A stretch of 64,000 nt of DNA from Pseudoflavonifractor sp. Marseille-P3106 (GCA_900169975.1 LT827125.1:248001-312000); one strand, 5' to 3'; positions 25,546 through 34,357 are shown, counted from the first letter of the stretch. The notes: generated by a model from the sequence alone, not told the origin. Numbers and translations are program-made.

Positions 25546-27030
25546 TTAAAGGTAGGGGGGGGTGGCGGGGGTGAGGACCTCGCAGCCGTCCTCGGTGATG
25601 AGGACCATGTCCTCGATGTTGAAGCCGTTGACCCCGCGGATGTAGCAGGGGACCTCCATGGCAAGGACCATGCCGGCCTCCAGGGGCCGGGTGGTGGTGG
25701 GGTTGATGAAGGGGGCCTCAGCGGTGGCGGGGCCCATGCTGATGGAGTGGCCCTGGTGGCCCCGGCGGTAGGCGGGGAAGGCCTCCTTCACGTAGTCATA
25801 GGCGATGTGGAACAGCTCGTTCATGGGCAGGCCGGGCTTGGCGGCGGCGATCATCCGGCGCTGGCCCTCGTAGAGGCGGTCCTTCAGCTTCAGGATGGTG
25901 GGGTCGGCCCCCTCCATGACCCAGGAACGGGAGGTATCGGTGGTGTAGAAGTCGAACTCGGCGTTCACACCGGCATCGAACTTCACCACGTCCCCCTTTC
26001 GGATGATGTTCTCCTCGGGGATGGTGAGGCGGGGGCCCCCCCCCCCCGTGGGAAACAAAGACCAGGCGCGGGGGGGGGGGCACGCCGCGGGGGGGGACGG
26101 GGTTGGGGAGGGGCTCCCCCACGCCCGCCTCCTCCCGCCCACCCCCGCGCGCTTTGCCTCTGCGGAGGCCGAGTTCTTTCCACCACCCTTCGTTTTCGGG
26201 AGGTGGGGGTCGGCCCCCTCCATGCCCCAGGAGGGGGGGGTGGGGGTGGTGAAGATGTCGAACCCGGCGTCCACCCGGGCCTCGACCTTCACCACGTCCC
26301 CTTTTGGGATGTTGTTCTCCGGGGGGGGGGGGGGGGGGGCCCCCGCCTCGCCGGTGGAAAACATGGACCAGGCGCTGGGGGCGGCTACGCCGGTGGCGAT
26401 GACGGTCTTGCGGAAGGTCTCCACCAGCTCCCGCTCGCTCACGCCCACCCTGGCGATCTTGCTCACGGCGGTGAACCCCTCGTCGGCGGCCCGGCAGAGG
26501 GTGCGGAACATCTGGATCTCCTCGGGGGTCTTTACGCTGCGGGCGAAGACGAAGAGATCGGAGATGTTCTCGTACCTGGCCTCGGGGAAGGCCTGGCACA
26601 GGCTGTTATAATAGCCGGCTGTGAGATAGTCCAGCTCCACGCCCAGCTTCTTGTTTGCCAGGTCCATGTCCTTGACCATCTTCTTCAGCACGTCCATGGA
26701 GTTCTCCATCTCGGCGGCGGGGAGCGCCTGGCCGGTGGTGATCTCATCCCAGACCTTCACGCCGGTCCAGGTGTCGTACTTGCGGACGAGAAAGCGGCCC
26801 TGGCTCTTCTTCTCGAAGGTGGGGACCTCGAAGTCCATGGTGGTCAGCTGGGTGGGCACATCCTCCCGGGCGGAGACCACGGCTACGGAGAAACCGGGCT
26901 GACGGGAGACGGTGTGCTGATGGCCGGCAAAGCCGGTGACGTAATGGAAGTTCTCGGGTGAAGAGACAATCGCACCGTCCAGGCCGTGCTGGCGGAGCAG
27001 TTCTTTGATTTTTTCCTCTTTGGGCAGCAT
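25546..27030 (-). CDS. M24-family aminopeptidase (Xaa-Pro dipeptidase-like), assembly-corrupted
   Basis: The 494-codon frame contains an M24 creatinase-type N-domain (to about residue 130) and the pita-bread catalytic domain. Metal ligands are visible in FDAGVNAEFDFYTTDTSRSW (two Asp), GHQGHSISMG (His), EVPCYIRGVNGFNIEDMV (Glu, Glu). A 306-bp insert (26036-26341, 102 codons) repeats the SMFSTGEAG...KGDVVKF...WVMEGADP segment in degraded, G/C-biased form. Removing one copy gives about 392 residues, the usual family length. The enzyme cleaves dipeptides, often Xaa-Pro; in the operon it likely releases an amino acid from a peptide taken up by AbgT. Confidence 0.85.
   Translation of the reverse strand: MLPKEEKIKELLRQHGLDGAIVSSPENFHYVTGFAGHQHTVSRQPGFSVAVVSAREDVPTQLTTMDFEVPTFEKKSQGRFLVRKYDTWTGVKVWDEITTGQALPAAEMENSMDVLKKMVKDMDLANKKLGVELDYLTAGYYNSLCQAFPEARYENISDLFVFARSVKTPEEIQMFRTLCRAADEGFTAVSKIARVGVSERELVETFRKTVIATGVAAPSAWSMFSTGEAGAPPPPPPENNIPKGDVVKVEARVDAGFDIFTTPTPPSWGMEGADPHLPKTKGGGKNSASAEAKRAGVGGRRRAWGSPSPTPSPPAACPPPRAWSLFPTGGGGPRLTIPEENIIRKGDVVKFDAGVNAEFDFYTTDTSRSWVMEGADPTILKLKDRLYEGQRRMIAAAKPGLPMNELFHIAYDYVKEAFPAYRRGHQGHSISMGPATAEAPFINPTTTRPLEAGMVLAMEVPCYIRGVNGFNIEDMVLITEDGCEVLTPATPPYL
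26036..26341. repeat. 306-bp degraded direct duplication with poly-G/poly-C runs
   Basis: The clean sequence at 25895-26035 and 26341-26400 reappears here with many substitutions to G. The motif CTTCACCACGTCC occurs at 25981 and again, offset by 306, at 26287. Runs include 10 or more C at 26040-26050 and 19 consecutive G at 26321-26339. The pattern looks like low-quality reads from a two-colour sequencer joined into the contig, not biology. Confidence 0.85.
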
Positions 27031-27064
27031 GGGAAATTCCTCCTTTTGATGTACATGAACCTAC

Positions 27065-27096
27065 TTTGCCCGAGCCGCTGACGCTGCTCGGGCAAA
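27065..27096 (-). terminator. hairpin between abgT and the M24 gene
   Basis: TTTGCCCGAGC and GCTCGGGCAAA pair across a 10-base loop. There is no T tract on the minus strand, so it may set relative expression or mRNA stability rather than end the transcript. Confidence 0.5.
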
Positions 27097-27110
27097 GGGA
27101 GGGTGTCCTT

Positions 27111-28667
27111 TTAGGCAGGATAGAACATGGGGGAGCCGGGGCCCAAGGGCAGGCCGAGGACATAGAAAACGGTGAACAGTGCGATCCAGCCAATGAGGAA
27201 GCAGATGGAGTAGGGCAGCATGGTGGAGATGACGGTGCCGATGCCGGCGTCCTTCTTATACTTCTGGAAGAAGGCCACGGTGAGCACGAAGAAGGGCATG
27301 GTGGGGGCGATGATGTTGGTGCAGGAGTCTCCGATGCGGTAGGCCACCTGGGTCAGCTCGGGAGACATGCCAAGGCGCATGAACATGGGCACGAACACGG
27401 GAGCCATGATGGCCCACTTGGCGGAGTCCACAGCAATAAAGAGGTTGATGATAGCGGTGAGGAGGATGAGGGCGACGACGAGGGGCAGGCCCACGAAGCC
27501 GATGTCGCTGAGGAAGTTGGCGCCGGCCACGGACAGGATGGTACCCAGGTTGGAGAAGGTGAAGAAGTTGGTGAACTGGGCGGCGAAGAAGATGAGGACC
27601 ATGAAGCCGGAGATGCCCTGGATGCCCTTGGTCATCAGCTCGACTACGTCCTTGTCGCTCTTGATGGTGCCGGCGCCCACGCCGTAAGCGATACCGGGGA
27701 TGAGGAAGAGGAGCATCATGATGAAGATGATGCCGCTCATGAAGGGGCTGTGCAGGAAGCCGCCGTCGGCGCCTCGGAGCAGGCCGTTGGTGGGCACTAC
27801 GGTGATGGCGATGAGAGCGATGTAGATGAGGGCGGCGATGCCGGCGAACTTCATGCCACGCTTCTCAGCGGGGGAGAGCTCGGTGCTGGTGTCCTCGTCG
27901 ATGGCGCCCTCGTACTTGCCAAGGCGGGGCTCCACGATCTTATTGGTCACAAACGTGCCGATGGCGGTGATGACGAAGGTGGAGGCGAACATGAAGAACC
28001 AGTTACACAGGGGGGAAACGGTGTAGTTGGGATCCAGCATATTGGCGGCCTGGGTGGACATGCCGGCGAACATGGGGTCGTTGGTGCCGATGAGCAGGTT
28101 GGCGCTCCAGCCGCCGGACACGCCGGCGAAGGCCGCGGCCAGACCGGCGATGGGGTGACGGCCCACGGCCATGAACAGAATGGCGCCCAGGGGGACCAGG
28201 ACCACGTAGCCGGTGGAGGAGGCGATGTTGGACATGATGCCCAGGAATACCACCATGGCGGTGATGAGGGTCTTGGGCGCGGAGCCGGCGGCCTTCCGCA
28301 GCAGGGAGGCCAGCAGGCCGGAGCCGTCAGCCACGGAGACGCCCAGGATGATGGTGAAGACGGTGCCCAGAGCGAAGAAACCTGTGAAGTTGCTCACCAG
28401 CTTGGTGATGAGGGTGCGGATGGAATCCACGGAGAGCAGATTCACGGCGGCCACCGTGACCTCTTCCACATTGCCAGTGGTGGTGTTGATGGCCTCATAG
28501 GTCACCGAGACACCGGCGTTGGCGCAGATGGCGGAAATGACCATCACGGCCAGGGTCAGGATCAGGAAGATGGTGGCGGGGTTGGGCATGGCGTTGCCGA
28601 TACGCTCCACGCGGTCCAGCGCGCGGATGACCAGGCCCTTTTTCTCTAAGGTGTTGTTCTTAGACAT
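27111..28667 (-). CDS. abgT: AbgT-family transporter
   Basis: A 518-residue protein with about 12 membrane helices (for example ATIFLILTLAVMVISAIC, FTGFFALGTVFTIILGV and PMFYPA at the end). The AbgT pattern is seen in IGNAMPNPATIF and STGYVVLVPLGAILFMAVGRHP and in GWSANLLIGTNDPMFAG. AbgT proteins import p-aminobenzoyl-glutamate or related aminoacyl compounds with H+ or Na+, or export drugs. With a peptidase downstream and an M20 amidohydrolase divergent, this one probably imports an acylated or peptidyl thiol amino acid. It is second in the operon, about 80 bases after the C-S lyase. Confidence 0.92.
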   Translation of the reverse strand: MSKNNTLEKKGLVIRALDRVERIGNAMPNPATIFLILTLAVMVISAICANAGVSVTYEAINTTTGNVEEVTVAAVNLLSVDSIRTLITKLVSNFTGFFALGTVFTIILGVSVADGSGLLASLLRKAAGSAPKTLITAMVVFLGIMSNIASSTGYVVLVPLGAILFMAVGRHPIAGLAAAFAGVSGGWSANLLIGTNDPMFAGMSTQAANMLDPNYTVSPLCNWFFMFASTFVITAIGTFVTNKIVEPRLGKYEGAIDEDTSTELSPAEKRGMKFAGIAALIYIALIAITVVPTNGLLRGADGGFLHSPFMSGIIFIMMLLFLIPGIAYGVGAGTIKSDKDVVELMTKGIQGISGFMVLIFFAAQFTNFFTFSNLGTILSVAGANFLSDIGFVGLPLVVALILLTAIINLFIAVDSAKWAIMAPVFVPMFMRLGMSPELTQVAYRIGDSCTNIIAPTMPFFVLTVAFFQKYKKDAGIGTVISTMLPYSICFLIGWIALFTVFYVLGLPLGPGSPMFYPA

Positions 28668-28747
28668 CAGGGAAATACCTCCTCAAAATTAATTATCCAA
28701 CCCCCGTCAGGACGAAGGGGGAACAGATACACACGGATTGCGGGCAT

Positions 28748-29935
28748 TTAGCGGCCCATGCGCTTATCCACGGCGGCCTTGAGCTGGGCCATGGCCCGCT
28801 CCACCACACCGCGGGGGCAGGCGATGTTCATCCGCATATAGCCCTCGCCGTCCACGGGACCGAAGCCGCGGCCGTCGTTCAGGGCCAGGTGGGCTTCCTC
28901 CGCCATAAAGGCGGGCAGAGCGTCGCCGGGCAGGTCCAGGCCTTTGCAGTTGAGCCACAGCAGATAGGTGCACTCGGGACGGTGGAGCTTGATCTCGGGG
29001 ATGTGGGCCTTCAGGAACTCCTCCACGTAGAGAACGTTGCCCTCCAGATGGGTCAGGAGCTGGTCCACCCACTCCTCGCCGTGGCGGAACGCGGCCTCCA
29101 CGGCCACCAGGCTGAAGCAGTTGTTGCGGTGCACGTCCAGGCTCTTCCAGAACTTCTGGTACTTGTTCTGAAGCTCCTCATTGGGGAAAATCAGGGTAGC
29201 GGCCTGGAGGCCGGCCAGGTTGAAGGTCTTGGTGGCCGAGGTGCAGGTGATAGTGTGGGCGGCGATCTCCCCGCTCACGGAGGCCAGGGGGGTGTGCTTG
29301 TGTCCGAAGAGCATCAGGTCGCTGTGGATCTCGTCGCTCACCATGAGGGTGCCGTACTTCACGCACAGCTCACCCATGCGGCGGAGCTCCTCGGGAGTCC
29401 AGACCCGGCCCACGGGGTTGTGGGGATTGCACAGGATAAAGATGGGGGGCTTGCGCTTCAGGGCGGCCTCAAAGGCATCAAAGTCCACGCTGTACCGGCC
29501 GTCCTCGTCCTGGAGCAGGCTCACGGTGAGGGGCTTGCGGTCCCAGTTCTCCACCGATTCAAAAAACTCGCCGTACACGGGGGTGAGGAACAGGATCTCG
29601 TCCCCGGGGGCAGAAAACTCCCGGACGCAGGTACACAGGGCGGGGACGACCCCCAGGGCAAAGACGCAGTGCTCCTGGTCGGGGCGCCAGCCGTTGCGCT
29701 TTTCCTGCCAGTCGCAGACGGCCCGGAAATAGGAGTCGGGACGACTGGTGTAGCCGAAGATGCCCTGCTTGTTCCGGGCGTCTATGGCCTCCAGGATGGC
29801 GGGGGCGGTCTTCAGGTCCATGTCCGCGATCCACATGGGGAGCAGATCCCGGCGGCCGTACTTGGCCTCCATCTCGTCATATTTGACGGCGAAGTTGTCC
29901 CAGCGGTCAATGGGCTGGTTAAAATCATACTGCAA
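28748..29935 (-). CDS. malY: PatB/MalY-type cystathionine beta-lyase (C-S lyase)
   Basis: About 395 residues from the TTG at 29935, chosen because AAGGAGAG lies about 9 bases upstream and the protein then starts as MQYDFNQPIDRWDNFAVKYD, like family members. It is a fold-type I PLP enzyme: the PLP lysine in TCTSATKTFNLAGLQAA, phosphate-binding region, FILCNPHNPVGRVW, and VSDEIHSDLML. The reaction is beta-elimination from cystathionine or other S-conjugates of cysteine, giving a thiol, pyruvate and ammonia. First gene of the operon, with a sigma-54 promoter upstream. Confidence 0.92.
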   Translation of the reverse strand: MQYDFNQPIDRWDNFAVKYDEMEAKYGRRDLLPMWIADMDLKTAPAILEAIDARNKQGIFGYTSRPDSYFRAVCDWQEKRNGWRPDQEHCVFALGVVPALCTCVREFSAPGDEILFLTPVYGEFFESVENWDRKPLTVSLLQDEDGRYSVDFDAFEAALKRKPPIFILCNPHNPVGRVWTPEELRRMGELCVKYGTLMVSDEIHSDLMLFGHKHTPLASVSGEIAAHTITCTSATKTFNLAGLQAATLIFPNEELQNKYQKFWKSLDVHRNNCFSLVAVEAAFRHGEEWVDQLLTHLEGNVLYVEEFLKAHIPEIKLHRPECTYLLWLNCKGLDLPGDALPAFMAEEAHLALNDGRGFGPVDGEGYMRMNIACPRGVVERAMAQLKAAVDKRMGR

Positions 29936-30006
29936 TGGTTTTCTCTCCTTGCTTCCATTTGGGCGGCATCGGAAAAATCCCGCCGCCGTTTTCACCCAAA
30001 TAAAAA

Positions 30007-30021
30007 GCAAGTTCTGTGCCA
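30007..30021 (-). promoter_or_regulatory. sigma-54 promoter of the malY-abgT-M24-CoADR-cyuA operon
   Basis: Minus strand TGGCAC-AGAAC-TTGC, a textbook -24/-12 element (GG and GC 10 bp apart), about 70 bases before the malY start. The gene just upstream encodes a sigma-54-dependent activator. A second copy with one base different is at 32425-32439. Confidence 0.85.
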
Positions 30022-30101
30022 AGTTTTTAATTTCTCGTTTTTTGTGTGTTTTACCCGAAAATAAGCGGATTTATTTGGCGATTTCCACAAAAGGAAAAAG
30101 G

Positions 30102-30149
30102 GAAATGGGCCAGTTTCTGGGAGATGCTCCCAGAAACTGCACCCATTTC
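30102..30149. promoter_or_regulatory. long palindrome upstream of the sigma-54 promoter, candidate activator site
   Basis: Inner arms AGTTTCTGGGAG and CTCCCAGAAACT with loop ATG, flanked by outer arms GAAATGGG and CCCATTTC. It begins about 80 bases upstream of the -24 element, a usual distance for an enhancer site of a sigma-54 activator. No T run follows on the minus strand, which argues against a plain terminator for the activator gene, although it could serve both jobs. Confidence 0.55.
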
Positions 30150-30187
30150 ACACCGCTTTTCACCATTTTTCGCCCGTTTACGACCAG

Positions 30188-32296
30188 TTATATCTCCCAT
30201 TTCGGCCCGCCGGCGGCGCCTGGCCCGCCTTCCAGCCGCTGGGACACCGCCCTGCCCAGGAGAGTGGGGCGGCTCCCGCCCCGGCCCCGGCGGATCTCCA
30301 CTAGACCCAGCTCCTCCAGACGGGTCAGGGCGGTGCGGGCGGTCTGCTCGGTCATGGAGACCCCCTGGGCCCTGGCCTGGGCGGCCAGGCTCTTCCGCCC
30401 TGTGGAGGCCCCGCCGCAGAGGGCGGCCAGCACAAAGGCGTAGGCCGCCAGATCGCTCCCCGCCCGGCGGCGGAGCCGGGCCAGAACCTCCTCCTCCCGA
30501 TCGGGTTCGGCCTGCTCGGACGCAGACGCGAAGGGGGCGGCCCCAGCGGTGGCCAGGATGGTGGGGGGCAGGTCCTCCGGCGCGATGACCGGTTTGTCCA
30601 AATAGGCCAGGTACTCCACGCAGTTGCGAAGCTCCCGCGCATTGCCGTCCCAAGAATGGGCTATGAGGAGCTGGAGGGCGGCGGGGGAGAGGGCGAACTT
30701 GGCCCCCAGCCCTTCCTTCATCTCGTCCAGGAGAAGCCTCACGTCCTGTCCGCGGTTCCGCAGGGGCGGGAGCTGGAGAGGGAGGACACTCAGGCGGTAA
30801 AACAGGTCCTTGCGGAAGGCCCCCCGCCGCACGATGGCGGGCAGGTCCTCGTTGGTGGCGGCGATGACCCGCACATCCACGTGGATCACGTCCACACCGC
30901 CCAGGCGGATGATCTCCTTTTCCTGGAGGACCCGGAGGAGCTTGACTTGGAGCATGGGGCTCATGGCCTCGATCTCGTCCAGGAAAAGGGTGCCCCGGCG
31001 GGCCGCCTCGAAGAAGCCGATGTGCCCACCCTTCCGGGCTCCGGTGAAGGAGCCCTCCTCGTAACCGAAGAGCTGGCCCTCCAGCAGGGAGTCCGGGATG
31101 GCGGCGCAGTTGATGGCCACGAAGGGCTCGGCTGCGCGGGGGCTGGCGGCGTGGATGGCCTGGGCGAAGAGTTCCTTGCCTGTGCCGCTCTCCCCGCTGA
31201 TGAGGATGGCGGCATTGCCGGCCGCCATCTTCCGGGCCAGGGCCTTGGCGTTGAGCATGGGAGCGCTCTGGCCCACAATAGAATCAAAGGTGTATTTGGT
31301 CACATGGCCCTTGCCCAGGATCTGCCGGCGCATCTTCTGCTGGCGGTTCTCCTCGTCCCGGAACCTTTGGAGGATGCAATAGGCCCCCATGAGGCGGCCG
31401 TTGCGGAACATGGGCTGGATGCTCACGTTCACCGGACTGCCGCCGATCTCCACCAGGCGGGCCTGGACCGCCTTCCGGTCGGCAAAGCACTCCTCGAAGG
31501 GGAGGGCTGACAGGGACTCCTGGGCCCGGCTGTCCAGAAGCTGGTGGGCGGACACATCCAGGATCTCCTCCGCCTTGGGGTTGCAGGCGAAGATGGTCCC
31601 GTCGGCGTCCACCCCCAGCAGCCCGGCGTCCAGGGCCTGCTGGAAGAGGTCAAAGAGGCTCTCCATCTGGGTGGAGCGCTGGAGCATCCGTTCAATGCTG
31701 TGGCTCCGCTCGGCCAGATTCGCCAGATAGGCCTGGAAATGGGGCTGGCCGATGACGTGCTCCCGCTTTAAGTAAAAAGCCAGCTCGGTAAGGGTGTTTC
31801 CGCTGAGGAGTCTTGGCCCCAGGTCGATGATGGTCTCCACCCCGTCGGGGACGTAGCGGCTCTCCCCGGTGGTGATCGCCAGCGGTAGGGCTGGTGGCTC
31901 GGGCGCGCCCGGCCAATAGGGGACGAACTGGATGTTGGTCACCCCCAGCTGGTTGAGCATGGCGATGGTCTCGGTGGCCATGGGCTGGTTGATGTTCACC
32001 AGCAGGGCTTTGGTATTCCGGGACACCTCCATCAGGCGGCGGAGCCCCTCCCGGGTGATACGGACCTCGCTGATGACCACCTTTCCTCCGCCGGGCAGGA
32101 GCTGGGCGAGGTCCCGGTCCGCGAAGGCGCAGGTGGATACCAGATACACGTCGGCCGGGGCCACCTGCCGGGCGTTCCCTCCCTGGACGCTGTAAGTCTC
32201 AATGTCGATCTCCTCCCCCAAGAATTCCCGGACCTGGCGGGCGTAGAGTGCCACCGAGTCGGAATCCCAGGTGAGGATGGCCAGCCGTTTCGCCAT
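30188..32296 (-). CDS. sigma-54-dependent transcriptional activator
   Basis: About 702 residues from the ATG at 32296 (GGGGGAG upstream). An N-terminal sensor of about 190 residues (RLAILTWDSDSVALYARQV) is not a recognised receiver. A PAS-like region follows (about 220-310: ALDAGLLGVDADGTIFACNP). The AAA+ domain (about 330-570) has Walker A ILISGESGTGKELFA, the sigma-54 contact loop EEGSFTGARKGG, and FLDEIEAMSP. The C-terminus is a winged-helix-like domain (TALTRLEELGLVEIRRG) rather than the usual Fis-type HTH. Located between the operon and the M20 gene, it should activate both sigma-54 promoters. Confidence 0.9.
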   Translation of the reverse strand: MAKRLAILTWDSDSVALYARQVREFLGEEIDIETYSVQGGNARQVAPADVYLVSTCAFADRDLAQLLPGGGKVVISEVRITREGLRRLMEVSRNTKALLVNINQPMATETIAMLNQLGVTNIQFVPYWPGAPEPPALPLAITTGESRYVPDGVETIIDLGPRLLSGNTLTELAFYLKREHVIGQPHFQAYLANLAERSHSIERMLQRSTQMESLFDLFQQALDAGLLGVDADGTIFACNPKAEEILDVSAHQLLDSRAQESLSALPFEECFADRKAVQARLVEIGGSPVNVSIQPMFRNGRLMGAYCILQRFRDEENRQQKMRRQILGKGHVTKYTFDSIVGQSAPMLNAKALARKMAAGNAAILISGESGTGKELFAQAIHAASPRAAEPFVAINCAAIPDSLLEGQLFGYEEGSFTGARKGGHIGFFEAARRGTLFLDEIEAMSPMLQVKLLRVLQEKEIIRLGGVDVIHVDVRVIAATNEDLPAIVRRGAFRKDLFYRLSVLPLQLPPLRNRGQDVRLLLDEMKEGLGAKFALSPAALQLLIAHSWDGNARELRNCVEYLAYLDKPVIAPEDLPPTILATAGAAPFASASEQAEPDREEEVLARLRRRAGSDLAAYAFVLAALCGGASTGRKSLAAQARAQGVSMTEQTARTALTRLEELGLVEIRRGRGGSRPTLLGRAVSQRLEGGPGAAGGPKWEI

Positions 32297-32424
32297 ATGG
32301 GCTCCCCCTTTTCTCCTGTTTCTCCATTTTATTCTCGCCATTATGGCATGTTCCCCCCATTTTTGTCAAGGGAAAAAGCCGCCAATCCCAATCAGAACAG
32401 GGACTTCAGGGGATTTCATCCTAC

Positions 32425-32439
32425 TGGCACAGAATTTGC
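32425..32439 (+). promoter_or_regulatory. sigma-54 promoter of the M20 amidohydrolase gene
   Basis: TGGCAC-AGAAT-TTGC, 55 bases before the M20 start codon and nearly identical to the site at 30007-30021. This links the divergent gene to the same activator. Confidence 0.85.
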
Positions 32440-32493
32440 TATTGTAATACATATAGAAAAAAAGGCCGCCCAGCGGCCGGAAGGAGCAACAGA

Positions 32494-33672
32494 ATGTTGG
32501 AAATGAAAGCCCTTTACGCGGAGGCTCTCGCCCGCAGGGCGGATCTGACCGCCTGCCGCCGAACCCTCCATCAGATTCCCGAGCTGGGTATGGACCTGCC
32601 CGAGACCACCGCCTATGTCTGCCGGGAGCTGGAGGCCTTCGGCCTAGTCCCCCGGCGCGTGGCCGGGGGCGTCACCGCCACCGTGGGCAAGCCCGGCGGG
32701 CCCGTTTTCCTACTGCGGGGAGATATGGATGCCCTGGGGATGAAAGAGCAGAGCGGCCTACCCTTCTCTGCCGCCGGGGACACCGCCCACACCTGCGGTC
32801 ACGACATCCACACCGCCATGCTTCTGGGGGCCGCCCGGCTCCTCAAGGCCCACGAAGACCAGCTTCCCGGCCAGGTAAAGCTCATGTTCCAGCCAGGGGA
32901 AGAGATCCTCCAGGGGGCCGCCGCCATGGTGGCGGCTGGGATTTTGGAGAACCCCAAGGTAGACGCCGCCATGGCTCTCCACGTCTTCCCCGGCCCCATG
33001 CATGTGGGCACCATCGCTTGGCGGCAGGGGCCCGCCCTGGCCTCCTCAGACAGCTTCCGCATCACGGTTACTGGAAAAGCGGGCCACGGTGCCATCCCTC
33101 AGAACGCTGTGGACCCTGTAAACATCGCCGCCCACATTCTCCTGGCCCTCCAGGAGATCAACGCCCGGGAAGTGGATCCCCAGGACCCCCTGGTCCTCAC
33201 CGTCTGCACCCTCCACGCCGGAAAGCTCCACAACTCCATTCCCGAGTCCGCTGAGCTCACCGGCAGTATCCGGGCCTTCTCCAACCACAACCGTGCCTTT
33301 GCCAAGGAGCGTCTGGTCCAGATCTGCCAGGGCATCGCCACCGCCTTCCGGGGCTCCTGCGAAGTGGAATTCCTGGCAGGGGTGGCCTCCCTCCACAACC
33401 AGCCTGAGCTGGCCGCCGAGCTTTCCGGCTACGCCGGACAACTGGCCAACCTGGAGGAGCTCCCCCGCCAGATGGGGAGCGAGGACTTCGCTGAGGTCAC
33501 CCAGAAGGTCCCCTCCGTTTTCATGGGCATCGGCGCCGGCGGGCCCGAGGAAATCTACCACCGGGCCGGCTCCCATCACCCCGCCATCGTCTTCAACGAG
33601 GCTGTCCTCCCCCTGGGGGCCGCCGTGCTGGGCGGATGCGCCGCCAACTGGCTTTTGACCCACGCCAAATAA
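32494..33672 (+). CDS. M20-family amidohydrolase (N-acyl amino acid / AbgB-like)
   Basis: A 392-residue M20D enzyme: LHQIPELGMDLPETTAYV, FLLRGDMDALGMKEQ, HTCGHDIHTAMLLGAARL (metal His and Asp), MFQPGEEILQGAAAM (catalytic and metal Glu), the lid domain with GKAGHGAIPQNAVDPV, and HHPAIVFNEAVL. Such enzymes remove an acyl group from N-acyl amino acids, as AbgB does for aminobenzoyl-glutamate. With a sigma-54 promoter shared with the operon, it likely deacylates the substrate imported by AbgT before C-S bond cleavage. GGAAGGAG precedes the ATG. Confidence 0.9.
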   Translation: MLEMKALYAEALARRADLTACRRTLHQIPELGMDLPETTAYVCRELEAFGLVPRRVAGGVTATVGKPGGPVFLLRGDMDALGMKEQSGLPFSAAGDTAHTCGHDIHTAMLLGAARLLKAHEDQLPGQVKLMFQPGEEILQGAAAMVAAGILENPKVDAAMALHVFPGPMHVGTIAWRQGPALASSDSFRITVTGKAGHGAIPQNAVDPVNIAAHILLALQEINAREVDPQDPLVLTVCTLHAGKLHNSIPESAELTGSIRAFSNHNRAFAKERLVQICQGIATAFRGSCEVEFLAGVASLHNQPELAAELSGYAGQLANLEELPRQMGSEDFAEVTQKVPSVFMGIGAGGPEEIYHRAGSHHPAIVFNEAVLPLGAAVLGGCAANWLLTHAK

Positions 33673-33676
33673 CCGT

Positions 33677-33706
33677 AAAAAGGACCGCTGAGGCGGTCCT
33701 TTTTTT
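33677..33706 (+). terminator. terminator of the M20 gene
   Basis: AGGACCGC and GCGGTCCT with loop TGAG, preceded by A5 and followed by seven T. Confidence 0.9.
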
Positions 33707-33777
33707 GTCGCATTTTCTGCCTCATACACCGCTTTTACAGCATTGAACAAGTGGTCTGTTTTTTAAGACGGCGTGCA

Positions 33778-34279
33778 ATGAGTCAGGAGGAAACGAGCGC
33801 TCAGGCACGTCAACACATCCTAGATGCGGCGATACGGGAGTTTTCCGCAAAGGGCTACGAGAGTGGTGCGTCCCTCAATACCGCCTGTGCGGAAAACGGA
33901 ATCTCCAAGGGCATCGTCTGCCACCACTTCAAGGACAAAAACGAGCTCTATCTGCTCTGTGTGGAGGAGTGCGTCGACACCCTGACAGACTATTGAGCGC
34001 CGCGGCGGAAGCCTTCACGGGGCCGGGAGAGGAGGGGATACAAGCCTATTTTCAAGCACGGTTCCGCTTTTTCGCGAACATCCCCTGTACTTCGGCATCT
34101 TTGCCGACACCGCTTTCCGGCCCCCACCGCCCTTGGGGGCCGAGATTGGAAAACGCCGCCGGGTCTTCGATCAACTGAATCTGTCGGTCCTGACCGCGTT
34201 TTTGGAGGGCAGGCCCCTGCGAAGTGGCCTTTCAGCGGCGGCCATCGCGGAGGAATTCCGCGTGTACATGTTTTTTTAA
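33778..34279 (+). pseudogene. TetR-family regulator, frameshifted
   Basis: MSQEETSAQARQHILDAAIREFSAKGYESGASLNTACAENGISKGIVCHHF is a clean TetR helix-turn-helix. At about 33990 the frame meets a stop at DTLTDY where one missing T would let it continue LSAAAEAFTGPGEEGIQAYFQARFRFF. A second break is near 34090 (NIP then YFGIFADTAF), before the end (EEFRVYMFF). Total length of about 167 codons is also short for the family. Broken in at least two places. Confidence 0.75.
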
Positions 34280-34357
34280 TCTGTGCTTTCAGGCGGCCCT
34301 CCACCAGGAATTTCATTCGTTTTTGTTTCTTAATTTCTTTCATATACAGCATCCCAC

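Noticed and set aside
26036-26341. Poly-G tracts as phase-variable contingency loci
   Set aside because: The surrounding duplicated segment is also degraded in a read-error pattern, so an artefact is the simpler view.
24439-26961. An 840-codon plus-strand open frame rich in Gly, His and Asp
   Set aside because: It is antisense to the CoA-disulfide reductase and M24 genes, which have clear motifs. High GC keeps the opposite strand open; the translation has no domain.
27066-28649. A 527-codon plus-strand frame
   Set aside because: Antisense to abgT; low-complexity Gly/Glu/His translation typical of the reverse of a GC-rich membrane protein.
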